In this document: positions 23,537 to 32,394 of the stretch, one piece after another
How positions within the stretch are numbered: the stretch's first letter is position 1
How the letters are laid out: the number at the start of each line of letters is the position of its first letter
NCBI GenBank assembly: GCA_015063725.1
Contig: SVTP01000002.1
Coordinates: forward strand, 1-64,000
Length of the DNA stretch: 64,000 nucleotides
DNA from: Oscillospiraceae bacterium
Lineage (GTDB): Bacteria > Bacillota > Clostridia > Oscillospirales > CAG-272
Direction: 5' to 3'
Made by a program: the position numbers and the translations under genes
The notes under the pieces: generated by a model
Seen by the model: the letters and a program-made list of their open reading frames with translations, nothing else
Told to the model about the DNA's origin: nothing
Databases searched by the model: none

Positions 23537-26521
23537 ATGAAATTCGTCAAAGTCATGTGTGTCATTCTGGTCATCCTTACGGTTCTCATGATTCCCGTAA
23601 ACGTAGTTGTCAGAATGTTCGACAACACACTCTCCCTCCTCGTTCCCGGCAACACCTTCTGGAAGCTTGAGAACGCAGACGCAAACGCCATCTACTTTAA
23701 GGGCGATTACGAAAGCGAAGAAGCAAGACTGGCAGCAGGTACCGACCTTTGCTACCGTGTAGAGGCAGAAGGCGCAGCACTTCTTCTCAACAACGGCGCG
23801 CTTCCTCTGGCATCCGGTGCAAAGGTAAGCACACTTTCCACCAACTCCATTAACCTTACCTATGGCGGTACCGGTTCCGGTAACGTTGATGCTTCTAAGG
23901 CAGATAACCTCAAAGCAGCACTTGAAAAGTCCGGCTTTGCAGTAAATACCACCCTTTGGGATTGGTACAACGGCAAGGATGCTCAAAAGATTCTCAAGGA
24001 AATGACTAAGGCAGCAGGCGCTTCCGAAGGCGAAAGTGCAGTTCTTGCAGGTCAAGCTCCCATTCTTGAGATCGACATCGATAAGTATCCCGAAGACGTA
24101 AAGAACTCCATCTGTGAGTACGGTGATGCTGTTATCATTACCTTCTCCCGCGTTGGCGGTGAAGGCTATGATTGCTCTTTCCCCGACTATGAGGGACAGG
24201 CAAACGCACAAAACTATCTTGAACTCGACGAACGCGAGAAAAAGCTCCTCAACTTTGCAAACAACCTCAAAAAAGAAGGCAAGATCTCCAGCATCGTTGT
24301 TCTTATCAACACCTCCAATGCACTTGAGGTCGACTTCCTCAACGATTACGAGATCGACGCTTGCCTTTGGGTTGGCGGTCTCGGCATTGCAGGTACCAAT
24401 GCAGTAACCGATATCCTTGCAGGTAAGGTGAACCCCTCCGGTAGCCTTGTAGACACCTACTGCTACGATAACTTCACCTCTCCCGCAATGCAAAACTTCG
24501 TTGCACAAACCTACCAAGGCTTCAACGGTCAAATTCCCGAAAATGCTTCCACCTACATGATCTATCAGGAAGGCATTTACGTTGGCTACAAATACTACGA
24601 GACCCGCTATGCAGATGCCGTTATGGGCACCGGCAACGCAGGTGACTACGCAGCACAATACGGCAAAGAGGTAGCATTCCCCTTCGGTTACGGTCTGTCC
24701 TACACCGAGTTCACCTACAGTGACCTCGCAGTAGAGAAGGGCACCAACGAAAATGGCGAAGCTTGCTACAACGTAACGCTTACCGTTACCAACACCGGCG
24801 CGGTTGCAGGCAAAGAGACTGTACAGATCTATCTCTCTTCTCCCTACACCGACTATGATATTGTTAACAAGATCGAAAAGGCAGCAGTTCAACTCATCGG
24901 CTTTGGCAAGACCAAGGTTCTGGCAGCAGGCGAATCCGAGACTGTCACCATCGTTGTTGACGAGCGCGATATGGCTGCTTACGACGCATTTGGAGCAGGC
25001 ACCTACATTCTGGATGCAGGTACCTACTACCTCACCGCTGCAACCGACTCCCACAACGCTGTAAACAACGTTCTCGCTGCAAAGGGCTTTACCACTGCTG
25101 ACGGCATGGATGCAGAAGGCAACGCAGCTCTCGTTTATAACTGGGATATGGACTTCGATAAGGAAACCTATTCCAAGTCTCTGAACGGCACCGAAATCAA
25201 GAACCAACTGCAAGATGCAGATCCCAACGTATACTTTGGTGAAGGCACCGTAACCTTCCTTTCCAGAAACGACTGGACCGGCACTTGGCCCACCGAGAGC
25301 GTTAAGCTCAACCTCATCGACAGCATGGTAAAAGAGTTGACCGAAGGTCGCTGGGCTACCATGGGTGAGGAATACTTCACCGTTCCCGAGGAATGGAAGA
25401 ACATGCCCGTTCTTGACGCAAAGAACGGTCTGACTTTGTACGATATGTTCGATATGGACGAGGACAAGGACGGCGTTAAGGCAGCAAAGGATTATGACGA
25501 TCCCGCATGGAATGAACTTCTCAAAAATGTAACCCTTGATGAACTGATCCAGCTGGGCGACTGCTTCCACTGGAGACATCCCGTTCCCTCTGTAAACGCT
25601 CCCGGTTCCCGTGACGAAAACGGCCCTCAGGGACTTACCGTTTCTCTCTTCGGCTCCGGTCTTGGCGCAGAAGCAACCGCTTTCACCTCCGAGGACGTTA
25701 TGGCTGCAACCTTCAACCTTGATTTGATGTATGAGGTTGGCGTTATGATCGGTAACGACTGTGTTGACGCAAAGGTTTCCTGCCTCTACGGTCCCGGCGC
25801 AAACACCCACCGCACACCTTACGGCGGACGTAACTTCGAGTATTACTCCGAGGATGGCTTCCTGGCAGGTGAGATGGGCGGCATCGAGGTTAAGGGTATT
25901 CGCTCCAAGGGTGTTGACGTTGTTATGAAGCACTTTGCTCTGAATGACTGCGAGCAAGATCGTCTCGGTCAGGCTGCATGGCTCACCGAGCAGGCTGCAC
26001 GTGAGATTTATCTCAAGGCATTCCAAAAGGCACTCGAAGAAAACGACGGACTCGGCGGCGTTATGACCGCTTACACCCGTTGGGGTACCACTTGGTCCGG
26101 TATGCACCAAGGTCTTATGACCGGCATTCTTCGCGGCGAGTGGGGCAACAAGGCAATGAGCATCACCGATAACATTCTCGTTACCTACTGTAACGGTGCC
26201 GATGCAGTTCTTGCAGGCGGCGTTACCTGCTTCGATGCTATGCTTCCTTACGCAGTAAACGCACTCAAGGATGAAAAGGACGATCCCGTAGTTGTTAACG
26301 CAATGGTTGAGGCTATGCACCACAACCTCTACACCATCATCAACTCCGCAGCAATGAACGGTGTTGGCGCTGATACCACCGTTAAGGCAGTAACCCCCGG
26401 TATTATCAACATTATCACCATTGCTACCATTGTTATCGTTGTACTGATGGTATTGTTCTTCATCATTAAGGCAAAAATGAAGAAGAACAGAAAAGCAAAG
26501 GAATACTACTACTATTACTAA
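23537..26521 (+). CDS. glycoside hydrolase family 3 enzyme, domain-permuted, membrane anchored
   Basis: A 994-residue GH3 with domains in reversed order. The GH3 C-terminal alpha/beta sandwich comes first (SRVGGEGYD at 204-212; NPSGSLVDTY; FPFGYGLSYTEF), then a fibronectin III-like domain (VTLTVTNTGAVAGKETVQIYLSSP), and then the catalytic barrel (RNFEYYSEDGFLAGEM, KHFALND near 798, nucleophile Asp in SITDN near 876). Such permutation is known in Butyrivibrio and Ruminococcus beta-glucosidases. A hydrophobic N-terminus (residues 3-25) and a C-terminal membrane helix (IINIITIATIVIVVLMVLFFIIK) followed by a basic tail ending in five Tyr suggest a surface-tethered enzyme. ATG follows AAAGGAG. Confidence 0.92.
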   Translation: MKFVKVMCVILVILTVLMIPVNVVVRMFDNTLSLLVPGNTFWKLENADANAIYFKGDYESEEARLAAGTDLCYRVEAEGAALLLNNGALPLASGAKVSTLSTNSINLTYGGTGSGNVDASKADNLKAALEKSGFAVNTTLWDWYNGKDAQKILKEMTKAAGASEGESAVLAGQAPILEIDIDKYPEDVKNSICEYGDAVIITFSRVGGEGYDCSFPDYEGQANAQNYLELDEREKKLLNFANNLKKEGKISSIVVLINTSNALEVDFLNDYEIDACLWVGGLGIAGTNAVTDILAGKVNPSGSLVDTYCYDNFTSPAMQNFVAQTYQGFNGQIPENASTYMIYQEGIYVGYKYYETRYADAVMGTGNAGDYAAQYGKEVAFPFGYGLSYTEFTYSDLAVEKGTNENGEACYNVTLTVTNTGAVAGKETVQIYLSSPYTDYDIVNKIEKAAVQLIGFGKTKVLAAGESETVTIVVDERDMAAYDAFGAGTYILDAGTYYLTAATDSHNAVNNVLAAKGFTTADGMDAEGNAALVYNWDMDFDKETYSKSLNGTEIKNQLQDADPNVYFGEGTVTFLSRNDWTGTWPTESVKLNLIDSMVKELTEGRWATMGEEYFTVPEEWKNMPVLDAKNGLTLYDMFDMDEDKDGVKAAKDYDDPAWNELLKNVTLDELIQLGDCFHWRHPVPSVNAPGSRDENGPQGLTVSLFGSGLGAEATAFTSEDVMAATFNLDLMYEVGVMIGNDCVDAKVSCLYGPGANTHRTPYGGRNFEYYSEDGFLAGEMGGIEVKGIRSKGVDVVMKHFALNDCEQDRLGQAAWLTEQAAREIYLKAFQKALEENDGLGGVMTAYTRWGTTWSGMHQGLMTGILRGEWGNKAMSITDNILVTYCNGADAVLAGGVTCFDAMLPYAVNALKDEKDDPVVVNAMVEAMHHNLYTIINSAAMNGVGADTTVKAVTPGIINIITIATIVIVVLMVLFFIIKAKMKKNRKAKEYYYYY

Positions 26522-26555
26522 TCAAGCAATTCCCCAAAAGACATTGCATGAATTT

Positions 26556-26597
26556 AACAAGTCTCCCTGTCCGTGATAGGGCAGGGAGACACTTGTA
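26556..26597 (+). other. strong hairpin between the GH3 and GH2 genes
   Basis: GTCTCCCTG (26561-26569) pairs with CAGGGAGAC (26582-26590); outer ACAAG/CTTGT extends the stem past a 2-base bulge. No T-run follows, and the GH2 ribosome binding site starts at 26602. It may act as an intercistronic mRNA processing or stability element. Confidence 0.55.
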
Positions 26598-26611
26598 TTA
26601 CAGGAGCTTTT

Positions 26612-28531
26612 ATGAGAAGAGAGCAGCTTATCAATAAAAATTGGCTTTTCCGTTATCATGACGGCAGCGAAAAAGCAATCGATATTCCGCACACGTGGAA
26701 CAATATCGACGGTCAGGACGGCGGCGATGACTACTACCGCGGCACCTGCTATTACGAAAAGGACTTTACCGCTCCCGAGCTTGCGGACGATGAAAGACTT
26801 TACATCGAGTTTGCAGGCGTCAACGCATCGGCAAAGGTCATTCTCAACGGCAAGACTGTCATCACCCACGATGGCGGATACTCCACCTTCCGTGCAGACA
26901 TCACCGACTGCCTTATGGCAGAGAACCATATGGTGGTAGAGGTGGATAACTCCAAAAACGACAGAGTTTATCCCCAAAAGGCAGACTTCACCTTTTACGG
27001 CGGCATCTACCGCGACGTAAAGCTGATTGTTGTTAATCAATATCACTTTGATATGGACCACTTTGGCGGCAAAGGACTTGCTGTTTGCCCTGAGGTCGGC
27101 GGTGAGGATGCTGCCGTTTGGGTAAGAAGCTGGCACAACGCCGAGGATGGCAAGGTCAGCATTCTCCTCAAGGATGCCGATGGCAAGATCGTTGGTACGG
27201 GTGACGATACCGACGAGACCATTGTTATCGAAAAAGCGCACCTCTGGCACGGCATCGAGGATCCCTATCTCTACACCTGCGAGGCAACCCTTTCGGTCAA
27301 CGGAAAAGAGGTCGACTTTGTTTCCTGCCGCTTTGGCGTGCGTTCCTTCCGCATCGACGCACAAAAGGGATTTATTCTCAACGGCAAGGAATACCCCCTG
27401 CGTGGTGTTTGCCGCCATCAGGACTGGCGCGGCATCGGCAACGCGATCACAAAAGAGCATCACGATACCGATATGGCGATCATCCGCGAGGTAGGTGCTA
27501 ATACCATCCGCCTGGCGCACTATCAGCACGACCAGTATTTTTACGATCTGTGCGACGAGTACGGCATGGTCGTTTGGGCGGAGATCCCGTATATCTCCGA
27601 GCATATGCCAAACGGACGTGAGAACACCGTGAGCCAGATGAAGGAGCTGATCGTTCAGTGCTACAACCATCCGTCCATTTGCGTGTGGGGCATTTCCAAC
27701 GAGATCACCATTTCCACCAAAAAGAGAGCAGACATGCTCGATAACCACAAAATGCTCAACGATCTGATCCACGAAATGGATCCCAGCCGCCCCACAACGC
27801 TTGCTTGCTATGCGATGTGCGCGCCCTTCGATCCCGTGGGACACCTTTCGGACGTTGTCAGCTGGAACCTCTATCTCGGCTGGTACACTCCCTTTATGTG
27901 GCTGAACAATCTGTGGGTAGACTACTTCCATAAGAGATATCCCAACCGTTGCCTCGGCTACTCCGAGTATGGCTGCGAGTGTATGCCCAATCTGCATTCC
28001 TCTCATCCGCGCCGCGGCGACCAGAGCGAAGAATACCAATGCAAATACAACGAGTATATGCTCAAATTCTTCGATAAACGCCCCTTTATGTGGGCAACAC
28101 ACCTTTGGAATATGTTTGACTTTGCCGCCGATGCAAGAAATCAAGGCGGCGAGCCCGGCATGAACCACAAGGGGCTTGTCACCTTTGACAGACAGACAAA
28201 GAAGGATAGCTTCTACCTCTACAAAGCATGGTGGAGCCGTGAGCCCTTCGTTTACATTACAGGCAGACGCTATGTTGATAGGGCAGAGAAGAAAACCACC
28301 GTTAAGGTCTACTCCAACTGTCCCGAGGTTACGCTTTATGTCAACGGCGAAAAGTTTGCAACACAAACAGGAAGTAAAGTTTTCCGCTTTCGCGTACCTC
28401 TAAAAGGCAAAGTTGAAATCAAAGCTGTTGCAGGAGAACAAAACGACAAAATCAGCATCCGTCACACAAAACTTCCCAATCCCAAGTATAAGCTTGGAAA
28501 AAAGCTTGCCGGCGGCGGCAACTGGACCTGA
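26612..28531 (+). CDS. glycoside hydrolase family 2 enzyme (beta-galactosidase/beta-glucuronidase type)
   Basis: A 639-residue retaining glycosidase without signal peptide. Order: jelly-roll sugar-binding domain (HTWNNIDGQDGGDDYYRGTCYYEKDF), immunoglobulin-like domain, TIM barrel (GVCRHQDWRGIGNAI, TIRLAHYQHDQYFYDLCDEYG) with acid/base Glu in WGISNEITI and nucleophile Glu in GYSEYGCE, and a short C-terminal sandwich. Substrate specificity (galactoside, glucuronide or other) cannot be fixed. AGGAG lies 5 bases before the ATG. Being cytoplasmic and next to a symporter, it should act on imported glycosides. Confidence 0.93.
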   Translation: MRREQLINKNWLFRYHDGSEKAIDIPHTWNNIDGQDGGDDYYRGTCYYEKDFTAPELADDERLYIEFAGVNASAKVILNGKTVITHDGGYSTFRADITDCLMAENHMVVEVDNSKNDRVYPQKADFTFYGGIYRDVKLIVVNQYHFDMDHFGGKGLAVCPEVGGEDAAVWVRSWHNAEDGKVSILLKDADGKIVGTGDDTDETIVIEKAHLWHGIEDPYLYTCEATLSVNGKEVDFVSCRFGVRSFRIDAQKGFILNGKEYPLRGVCRHQDWRGIGNAITKEHHDTDMAIIREVGANTIRLAHYQHDQYFYDLCDEYGMVVWAEIPYISEHMPNGRENTVSQMKELIVQCYNHPSICVWGISNEITISTKKRADMLDNHKMLNDLIHEMDPSRPTTLACYAMCAPFDPVGHLSDVVSWNLYLGWYTPFMWLNNLWVDYFHKRYPNRCLGYSEYGCECMPNLHSSHPRRGDQSEEYQCKYNEYMLKFFDKRPFMWATHLWNMFDFAADARNQGGEPGMNHKGLVTFDRQTKKDSFYLYKAWWSREPFVYITGRRYVDRAEKKTTVKVYSNCPEVTLYVNGEKFATQTGSKVFRFRVPLKGKVEIKAVAGEQNDKISIRHTKLPNPKYKLGKKLAGGGNWT

Positions 28532-28552
28532 TCGGCAAAAGGAGAATATGGT

Positions 28553-30208
28553 ATGAATGAAACAAACGGCATCAACCGTGCCAAATTTTATCAATTAGCA
28601 CTGTTCCCAATGAACAACGGTGCAACAAACGTATATTTTGTATTGATCCTCTCCTATATTGCAACCTTTGGCAACAAGGTATTGGCAATTGGAATGGTAT
28701 TTGCATCCTTTATGGTTACGGGTATGCGCGTTTTCGATGCCATTACCGACCCTATCATTGGTGCGATTATGGACAAAACCGATGGCAAATTCGGCAAATT
28801 CCGTCCCTTTATGGTTATCGGTAATGCCATTATGGCAATTTCGGTTATCGCACTCTACATTCTAACGCCCCTTGTGCCCGCTACCATGATGTGGTTGCGC
28901 TACACTCTGTTTATCTTTCTCTATGCCATTTGGGTAATCGGCTATACTTTCCAAACCTCGGTTACACGTTCGGCACAACCTGTTCTTACCAACGACCCCA
29001 AGCAACGTCCGCTCTTCACCGTTTTTAACACCATCGCATCGCTCGTAGGCATGGGTGCCATGCAGTTTGTCGGTCCTATTATTGCAGGTAACGGCATTGC
29101 AGGGGACTACAACCGAACCTGGTTTGCCATTATGACTCCCATTGGAGTGATCATCTCTATTATTCTTACCGTTCTTGCTATCATCGGTATTTGGGAAAAA
29201 GACCAAACCAAGTATTTTGGTATTGGCGGTCAGCAAGAGCAGCTGAAGCTGAGAGAATACGTTGATATCGTTAAGCACAACAAACCTCTGCAACGCTTAA
29301 TGGTTGCAGGCGGTGGCTGTAAGCTCGCACTCTCGATTGCTACCAATCTCACCGTTCTTTGTATGCTTTACGGCTGCATGACGCAGTTTGGTACGCATAT
29401 CGAGATGCTTCCCAGTGCAACTGATCCCAACAGGCTTGTAGAAACCGTAGTTTCGGATAACCATTACGATAACCTTTACCTTATCATGATGGTTATGGGT
29501 TATGTGTTCTCGGCACCTTTTTTCCTTCTCACCGTTCGCACCTCGCAAAAGCACGGTCAAAAGAAGTCTTTGATGACCTACGTAGCCGTTGCATTTGCAT
29601 CCTATGTTGGTGTGTTGGTAATGTTGCTGCTTTGGAAGTTTGGCGATCCCGCGTGGAACCTCAGCATTTTTGAGGGAACGCTCTTCGGACCCGATTTTAA
29701 GATTACCATCAATCTCTATACAATTCTGTTCATTATTTTCTTTGGTATTGGCTACGGTGCCTATTATGCCACGGCGGATATGCCCATCCCGATGGTTGCC
29801 GACTGTGCCGACTATGAGACCTACCGTTCCGGTAAGTTTATCCCCGGCATTATGGGAACGCTCTTCTCGCTTGTCGATAAGCTCGTTTCTTCGCTTTCTG
29901 CAACGGTTGTTTCCATAGCACTTCTGTTTATCGGTGTTAAGGATCTTCCCACCAAAGCGACTCCGTACGTTGACGGAATGAACTGGGTAGTCATTGCACT
30001 GTTCTGCCTCGTTCCTATGCTCGCTTGGGCGTTGACACTGTTCTCAATGAAGGGCTATTCGCTTGACGGACAAAAAATCAAGACCATTCAAGCCGTTAAT
30101 GCAGCACGTAAAGCGGCAGTTGCAAACGGTATGTCTATGGAAGAAGCCATGGCTACTATCACCGACGAGACCGTTGCTACAGCAGCAGAGCAAACCCAAG
30201 AGGCTTAA
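28553..30208 (+). CDS. GPH-family (glycoside-pentoside-hexuronide) cation symporter
   Basis: A 551-residue, roughly 12-helix MFS transporter. Family signatures are ITDPIIGAIMDKTDGKFGKFRPFM near the N-terminus and GYGAYYATADMPIPMVADCADYETYRSGKFIPGIMG in the second half. It carries sugars such as melibiose, glucuronides or xylosides with Na+ or H+. The C-terminus has a cytoplasmic extension (AVNAARKAAVANGMSMEEAM). GGAG lies 8 bases before the ATG, 21 bases after GH2. Together with GH3 and GH2 it forms an outside-cleave, import, inside-cleave pathway (inference). Confidence 0.93.
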   Translation: MNETNGINRAKFYQLALFPMNNGATNVYFVLILSYIATFGNKVLAIGMVFASFMVTGMRVFDAITDPIIGAIMDKTDGKFGKFRPFMVIGNAIMAISVIALYILTPLVPATMMWLRYTLFIFLYAIWVIGYTFQTSVTRSAQPVLTNDPKQRPLFTVFNTIASLVGMGAMQFVGPIIAGNGIAGDYNRTWFAIMTPIGVIISIILTVLAIIGIWEKDQTKYFGIGGQQEQLKLREYVDIVKHNKPLQRLMVAGGGCKLALSIATNLTVLCMLYGCMTQFGTHIEMLPSATDPNRLVETVVSDNHYDNLYLIMMVMGYVFSAPFFLLTVRTSQKHGQKKSLMTYVAVAFASYVGVLVMLLLWKFGDPAWNLSIFEGTLFGPDFKITINLYTILFIIFFGIGYGAYYATADMPIPMVADCADYETYRSGKFIPGIMGTLFSLVDKLVSSLSATVVSIALLFIGVKDLPTKATPYVDGMNWVVIALFCLVPMLAWALTLFSMKGYSLDGQKIKTIQAVNAARKAAVANGMSMEEAMATITDETVATAAEQTQEA

Positions 30209-30226
30209 AATCAATCACATATTAAA

Positions 30227-30260
30227 AAAAGCGCCCTCGCGTGTTAGCGAGGGTGCTTTT
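30227..30260 (+). terminator. terminator of the GH3-GH2-symporter operon
   Basis: AAAAGCGCCCTCGC (30227-30240) and GCGAGGGTGCTTTT (30247-30260), one wobble pair, 6-base loop. Confidence 0.9.
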
Positions 30261-30274
30261 ATTTCTCAAAACAC

Positions 30275-30303
30275 TTGCAAAACATCGCGATTTGTGCTAC
30301 AAT
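30275..30303 (+). promoter_or_regulatory. sigma-A promoter for the lipoprotein gene at 30354
   Basis: TTGCAA (30275-30280), 17 bp, TACAAT (30298-30303), directly after the preceding terminator. Confidence 0.75.
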
Positions 30304-30353
30304 AAAAGGGAAGTCCAAACCGACCATTCTACTTTATGACAGGAGGAACCAAA

Positions 30354-31160
30354 ATGAAAAGACTTTTGTGCATAGTTTTAACATTGGCATGCTTGTTGGC
30401 GATCGCTTCGTGTGAGCTGCTGAAAACCCCGGATTCTTCCGGAACAGTCAACACAACAACTCTTGCTCCAACCGAAACCACACCCGATGCAACCACACCC
30501 GAAAAAGCGCCCGATGCAACTACACCAGAAAAAGCACCCGATGAAACAAAGCCCGAAAATCCCCCCGCAGAGGAACTCATTGCCGTCCGTGTAAAATTCA
30601 AGTCCGGCGGTATTCACGAGGTTGAAGAAACCCTCAAGGTAGAAACGCCCTGCACCTTTAACCAAGTGTATTCCGAATTTGTCAAAAAGCACTATCTGGA
30701 GACGTTTTCGCTGATTCCGCACCTCAACGGCGAGGTGGTAGACATCAACGAAATCATTTATCTGCAAGACGGCGACTACATCTATTTGGAAGAATACTCC
30801 GGCATGCCCGGGGAAGGTCCCGTATGTCCACACGTCTGGATTAGCGGTTCTTGCGAAAAATGCGGCGCAGTATGTGAGCATAACGAATGGGACGATAACC
30901 GCCAATGCCTCGTTTGCGGTGCTATGCTGGGCGTAGATATGCTCCACTTTGAAATTTATGAAAACGGCGAATATCAAACCTATTTGCAAGGCATCGAGAC
31001 CACGCTCCGCGATCTTGCTTTAACATGGTACGGCTACTATCCTTGGGAATATTTAGAGGCAAATTACGAGTTCTACTTCAACGGTGTTCTCATTACCGAC
31101 GGCTCCTACCCAATTACCGAGAGCGGCAGACTCGAGCTGATCTCCCGCACCTACGAATAA
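30354..31160 (+). CDS. lipoprotein with Thr/Pro linker and zinc-knuckle-like segment
   Basis: About 268 residues. Signal peptide with lipobox IASC (Cys about 20); a low-complexity Thr/Pro/Glu linker with two near-identical ATTPEKAPD repeats; a beta-rich domain (VRVKFKSGGIHEVEETLKVE, IYLQDGDYIYLEEYSG); a Cys/His cluster (CPHVW, SCEKCGAVCEH, QCLVCG) of the spacing seen in small zinc ribbons; and a second domain ending in NGVLITDGSYPITESG. The wall-spanning linker and lipid anchor place it outside the cell. Function unknown. ATG at 30354 follows AGGAGG by 7 bases. Monocistronic. Confidence 0.78.
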   Translation: MKRLLCIVLTLACLLAIASCELLKTPDSSGTVNTTTLAPTETTPDATTPEKAPDATTPEKAPDETKPENPPAEELIAVRVKFKSGGIHEVEETLKVETPCTFNQVYSEFVKKHYLETFSLIPHLNGEVVDINEIIYLQDGDYIYLEEYSGMPGEGPVCPHVWISGSCEKCGAVCEHNEWDDNRQCLVCGAMLGVDMLHFEIYENGEYQTYLQGIETTLRDLALTWYGYYPWEYLEANYEFYFNGVLITDGSYPITESGRLELISRTYE

Positions 31161-31186
31161 CCGATATTTCACAACCGTATAACAAA

Positions 31187-31220
31187 AACGGGACTTTTCT
31201 CCTGAAAGGTCCCGTTAGTT
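31187..31220. terminator. bidirectional terminator
   Basis: 13-bp stem AACGGGACTTTTC/GAAAGGTCCCGTT (31187-31199, 31204-31216) with one G-T pair, A-run before and T-rich sequence after; shared by convergent genes. Confidence 0.85.
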
Positions 31221-31757
31221 TTATTTGATTTTAAATCTCTTCTGCCATCTGACAAAATAAACGGTTATGAGCCGCGTCAGGCAGAGGTCATAAAGGACAA
31301 ATGCAAAAACGCCAAGAAGGAGCGTAGCGGCGATCATTACCCAACCGCCCGTTGTTTCCAAAAGGGCAGGGGCAAACAACCACATCACTCCCCAAATGAC
31401 AAGGAGAGAGACGGTAAGCACGCCCATTTTGATAGCCCATGCGGGAATACGAGCCATGCGTCGCTCGATTTTCTGCTTAAGGATGGGGTAGTATCCTGTC
31501 AGGAGTGCGTAAAAAAGGACAGGGGTTTTGAGCGGCAGGAGCAGGAGCGCGATGGTCGAGGTCACGATCCATATGAGCCAAGGGTAAACGCCGCCAATCT
31601 CAATTACGGCATACACCGTTAACAGAGAGGCGATCACCGCAACGGTGATGTCAAGCACCTCAATCACAGCACCAAGTCCCAATATCACAACCCCCAGGGC
31701 GCAAAGCATTGCGCTAACGGTCAGATATTTGACCTGCGTGGAAGTTTTTTTCGACAT
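31221..31757 (-). CDS. small multi-pass membrane protein, unknown function
   Basis: A 178-residue protein with about five hydrophobic segments (VSAMLCALGVVILGLGAVIEVL; VAVIASLLTVYAVIEIGG; WLIWIVTSTIALLLL; GVLTVSLLVIWGVMWLFA; WVMIAATLLLGVFAFVLYD). It resembles ECF-type substrate-binding membrane proteins in size and in the LxALGVVIL start, but no diagnostic motif was seen. It lies 13 bases after the dnaJ-like gene and is the last member of a three-gene unit. Confidence 0.7.
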   Translation of the reverse strand: MSKKTSTQVKYLTVSAMLCALGVVILGLGAVIEVLDITVAVIASLLTVYAVIEIGGVYPWLIWIVTSTIALLLLPLKTPVLFYALLTGYYPILKQKIERRMARIPAWAIKMGVLTVSLLVIWGVMWLFAPALLETTGGWVMIAATLLLGVFAFVLYDLCLTRLITVYFVRWQKRFKIK

Positions 31758-31770
31758 AACGTCCCCCGTA

Positions 31771-32394
31771 TCAGCAACAACGGATCAGGTCGCCGCCCAT
31801 CATCTCGCAGCAGCAGTCGGCGCAAATGAGCTGGGAACAACAGTTCAGGGTGTCATCGGTGCGCGATGCCGTGTGGTAGCCGTAGCCATAGCTTGCTGTT
31901 TGTGCGCGGAGCTGATCGCGTGCGGCGCGGTATTCCTGATTGTAGGGATCCATCGCACAGGCGCGATCAAACATATTTTGCGCATCTGTAAAGTAGCCGC
32001 GCTTGTAAACGGTGCAACCCATCAGGAAGAACCATTCGGCGTTTTGCATATTAGAGGGCATCGAGCGCAGGATCTGCTCGGCTTGCATGATCTCGTTGTC
32101 ATTGATCAGCTTGCGAACCTCTGCAAAGCGAGCGTCGCCCGAGGCGGAGTTGGCGCTTGGGTTGCCGTTGTAGCGGTAGTTGCCGTTTTGTGACTGTGCA
32201 CCACCCGCACGCATTTTTTGAATCTCCTCATAAGCCGCGTTGACCTCTTGCATCTTGTCGTTTGCAAGATCGGCAAGATCACTGTCGCGGTATTTGTCGG
32301 GGTGATATTTGCGAGCCAGATCACGGTAAGCTTTTTTTACTTCTTCATCGGTGGCGTTGGGGGATACGCCCAATACCTCATACGGATTTTTCAT
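31771..32394 (-). CDS. J-domain protein with TPR-like region and Cys-rich C-terminus
   Basis: A 207-residue protein. The J domain ([33 protein letters not shown], with HPD) is at the N-terminus and would stimulate a DnaK partner. A TPR-like helical part follows ([40 protein letters not shown]). The C-terminal 25 residues carry eight cysteines ([21 protein letters not shown]). It lacks the DnaJ zinc fingers, so it is a specialised co-chaperone. The ATG at 32394 overlaps the DUF5685 stop by 17 bases, indicating coupling; an in-frame GTG at 32409 is an alternative. Confidence 0.85.
   Translation of the reverse strand: MKNPYEVLGVSPNATDEEVKKAYRDLARKYHPDKYRDSDLADLANDKMQEVNAAYEEIQKMRAGGAQSQNGNYRYNGNPSANSASGDARFAEVRKLINDNEIMQAEQILRSMPSNMQNAEWFFLMGCTVYKRGYFTDAQNMFDRACAMDPYNQEYRAARDQLRAQTASYGYGYHTASRTDDTLNCCSQLICADCCCEMMGGDLIRCC

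Noticed and set aside
23471..26323. Long minus-strand open frame opposite the GH3 gene
   Set aside because: Same artefact; no ribosome binding site and low-complexity translation.
26522..28366. Long minus-strand open frame opposite the GH2 gene
   Set aside because: Antisense to a glycosidase with intact catalytic motifs; no recognisable domain in the antisense translation.
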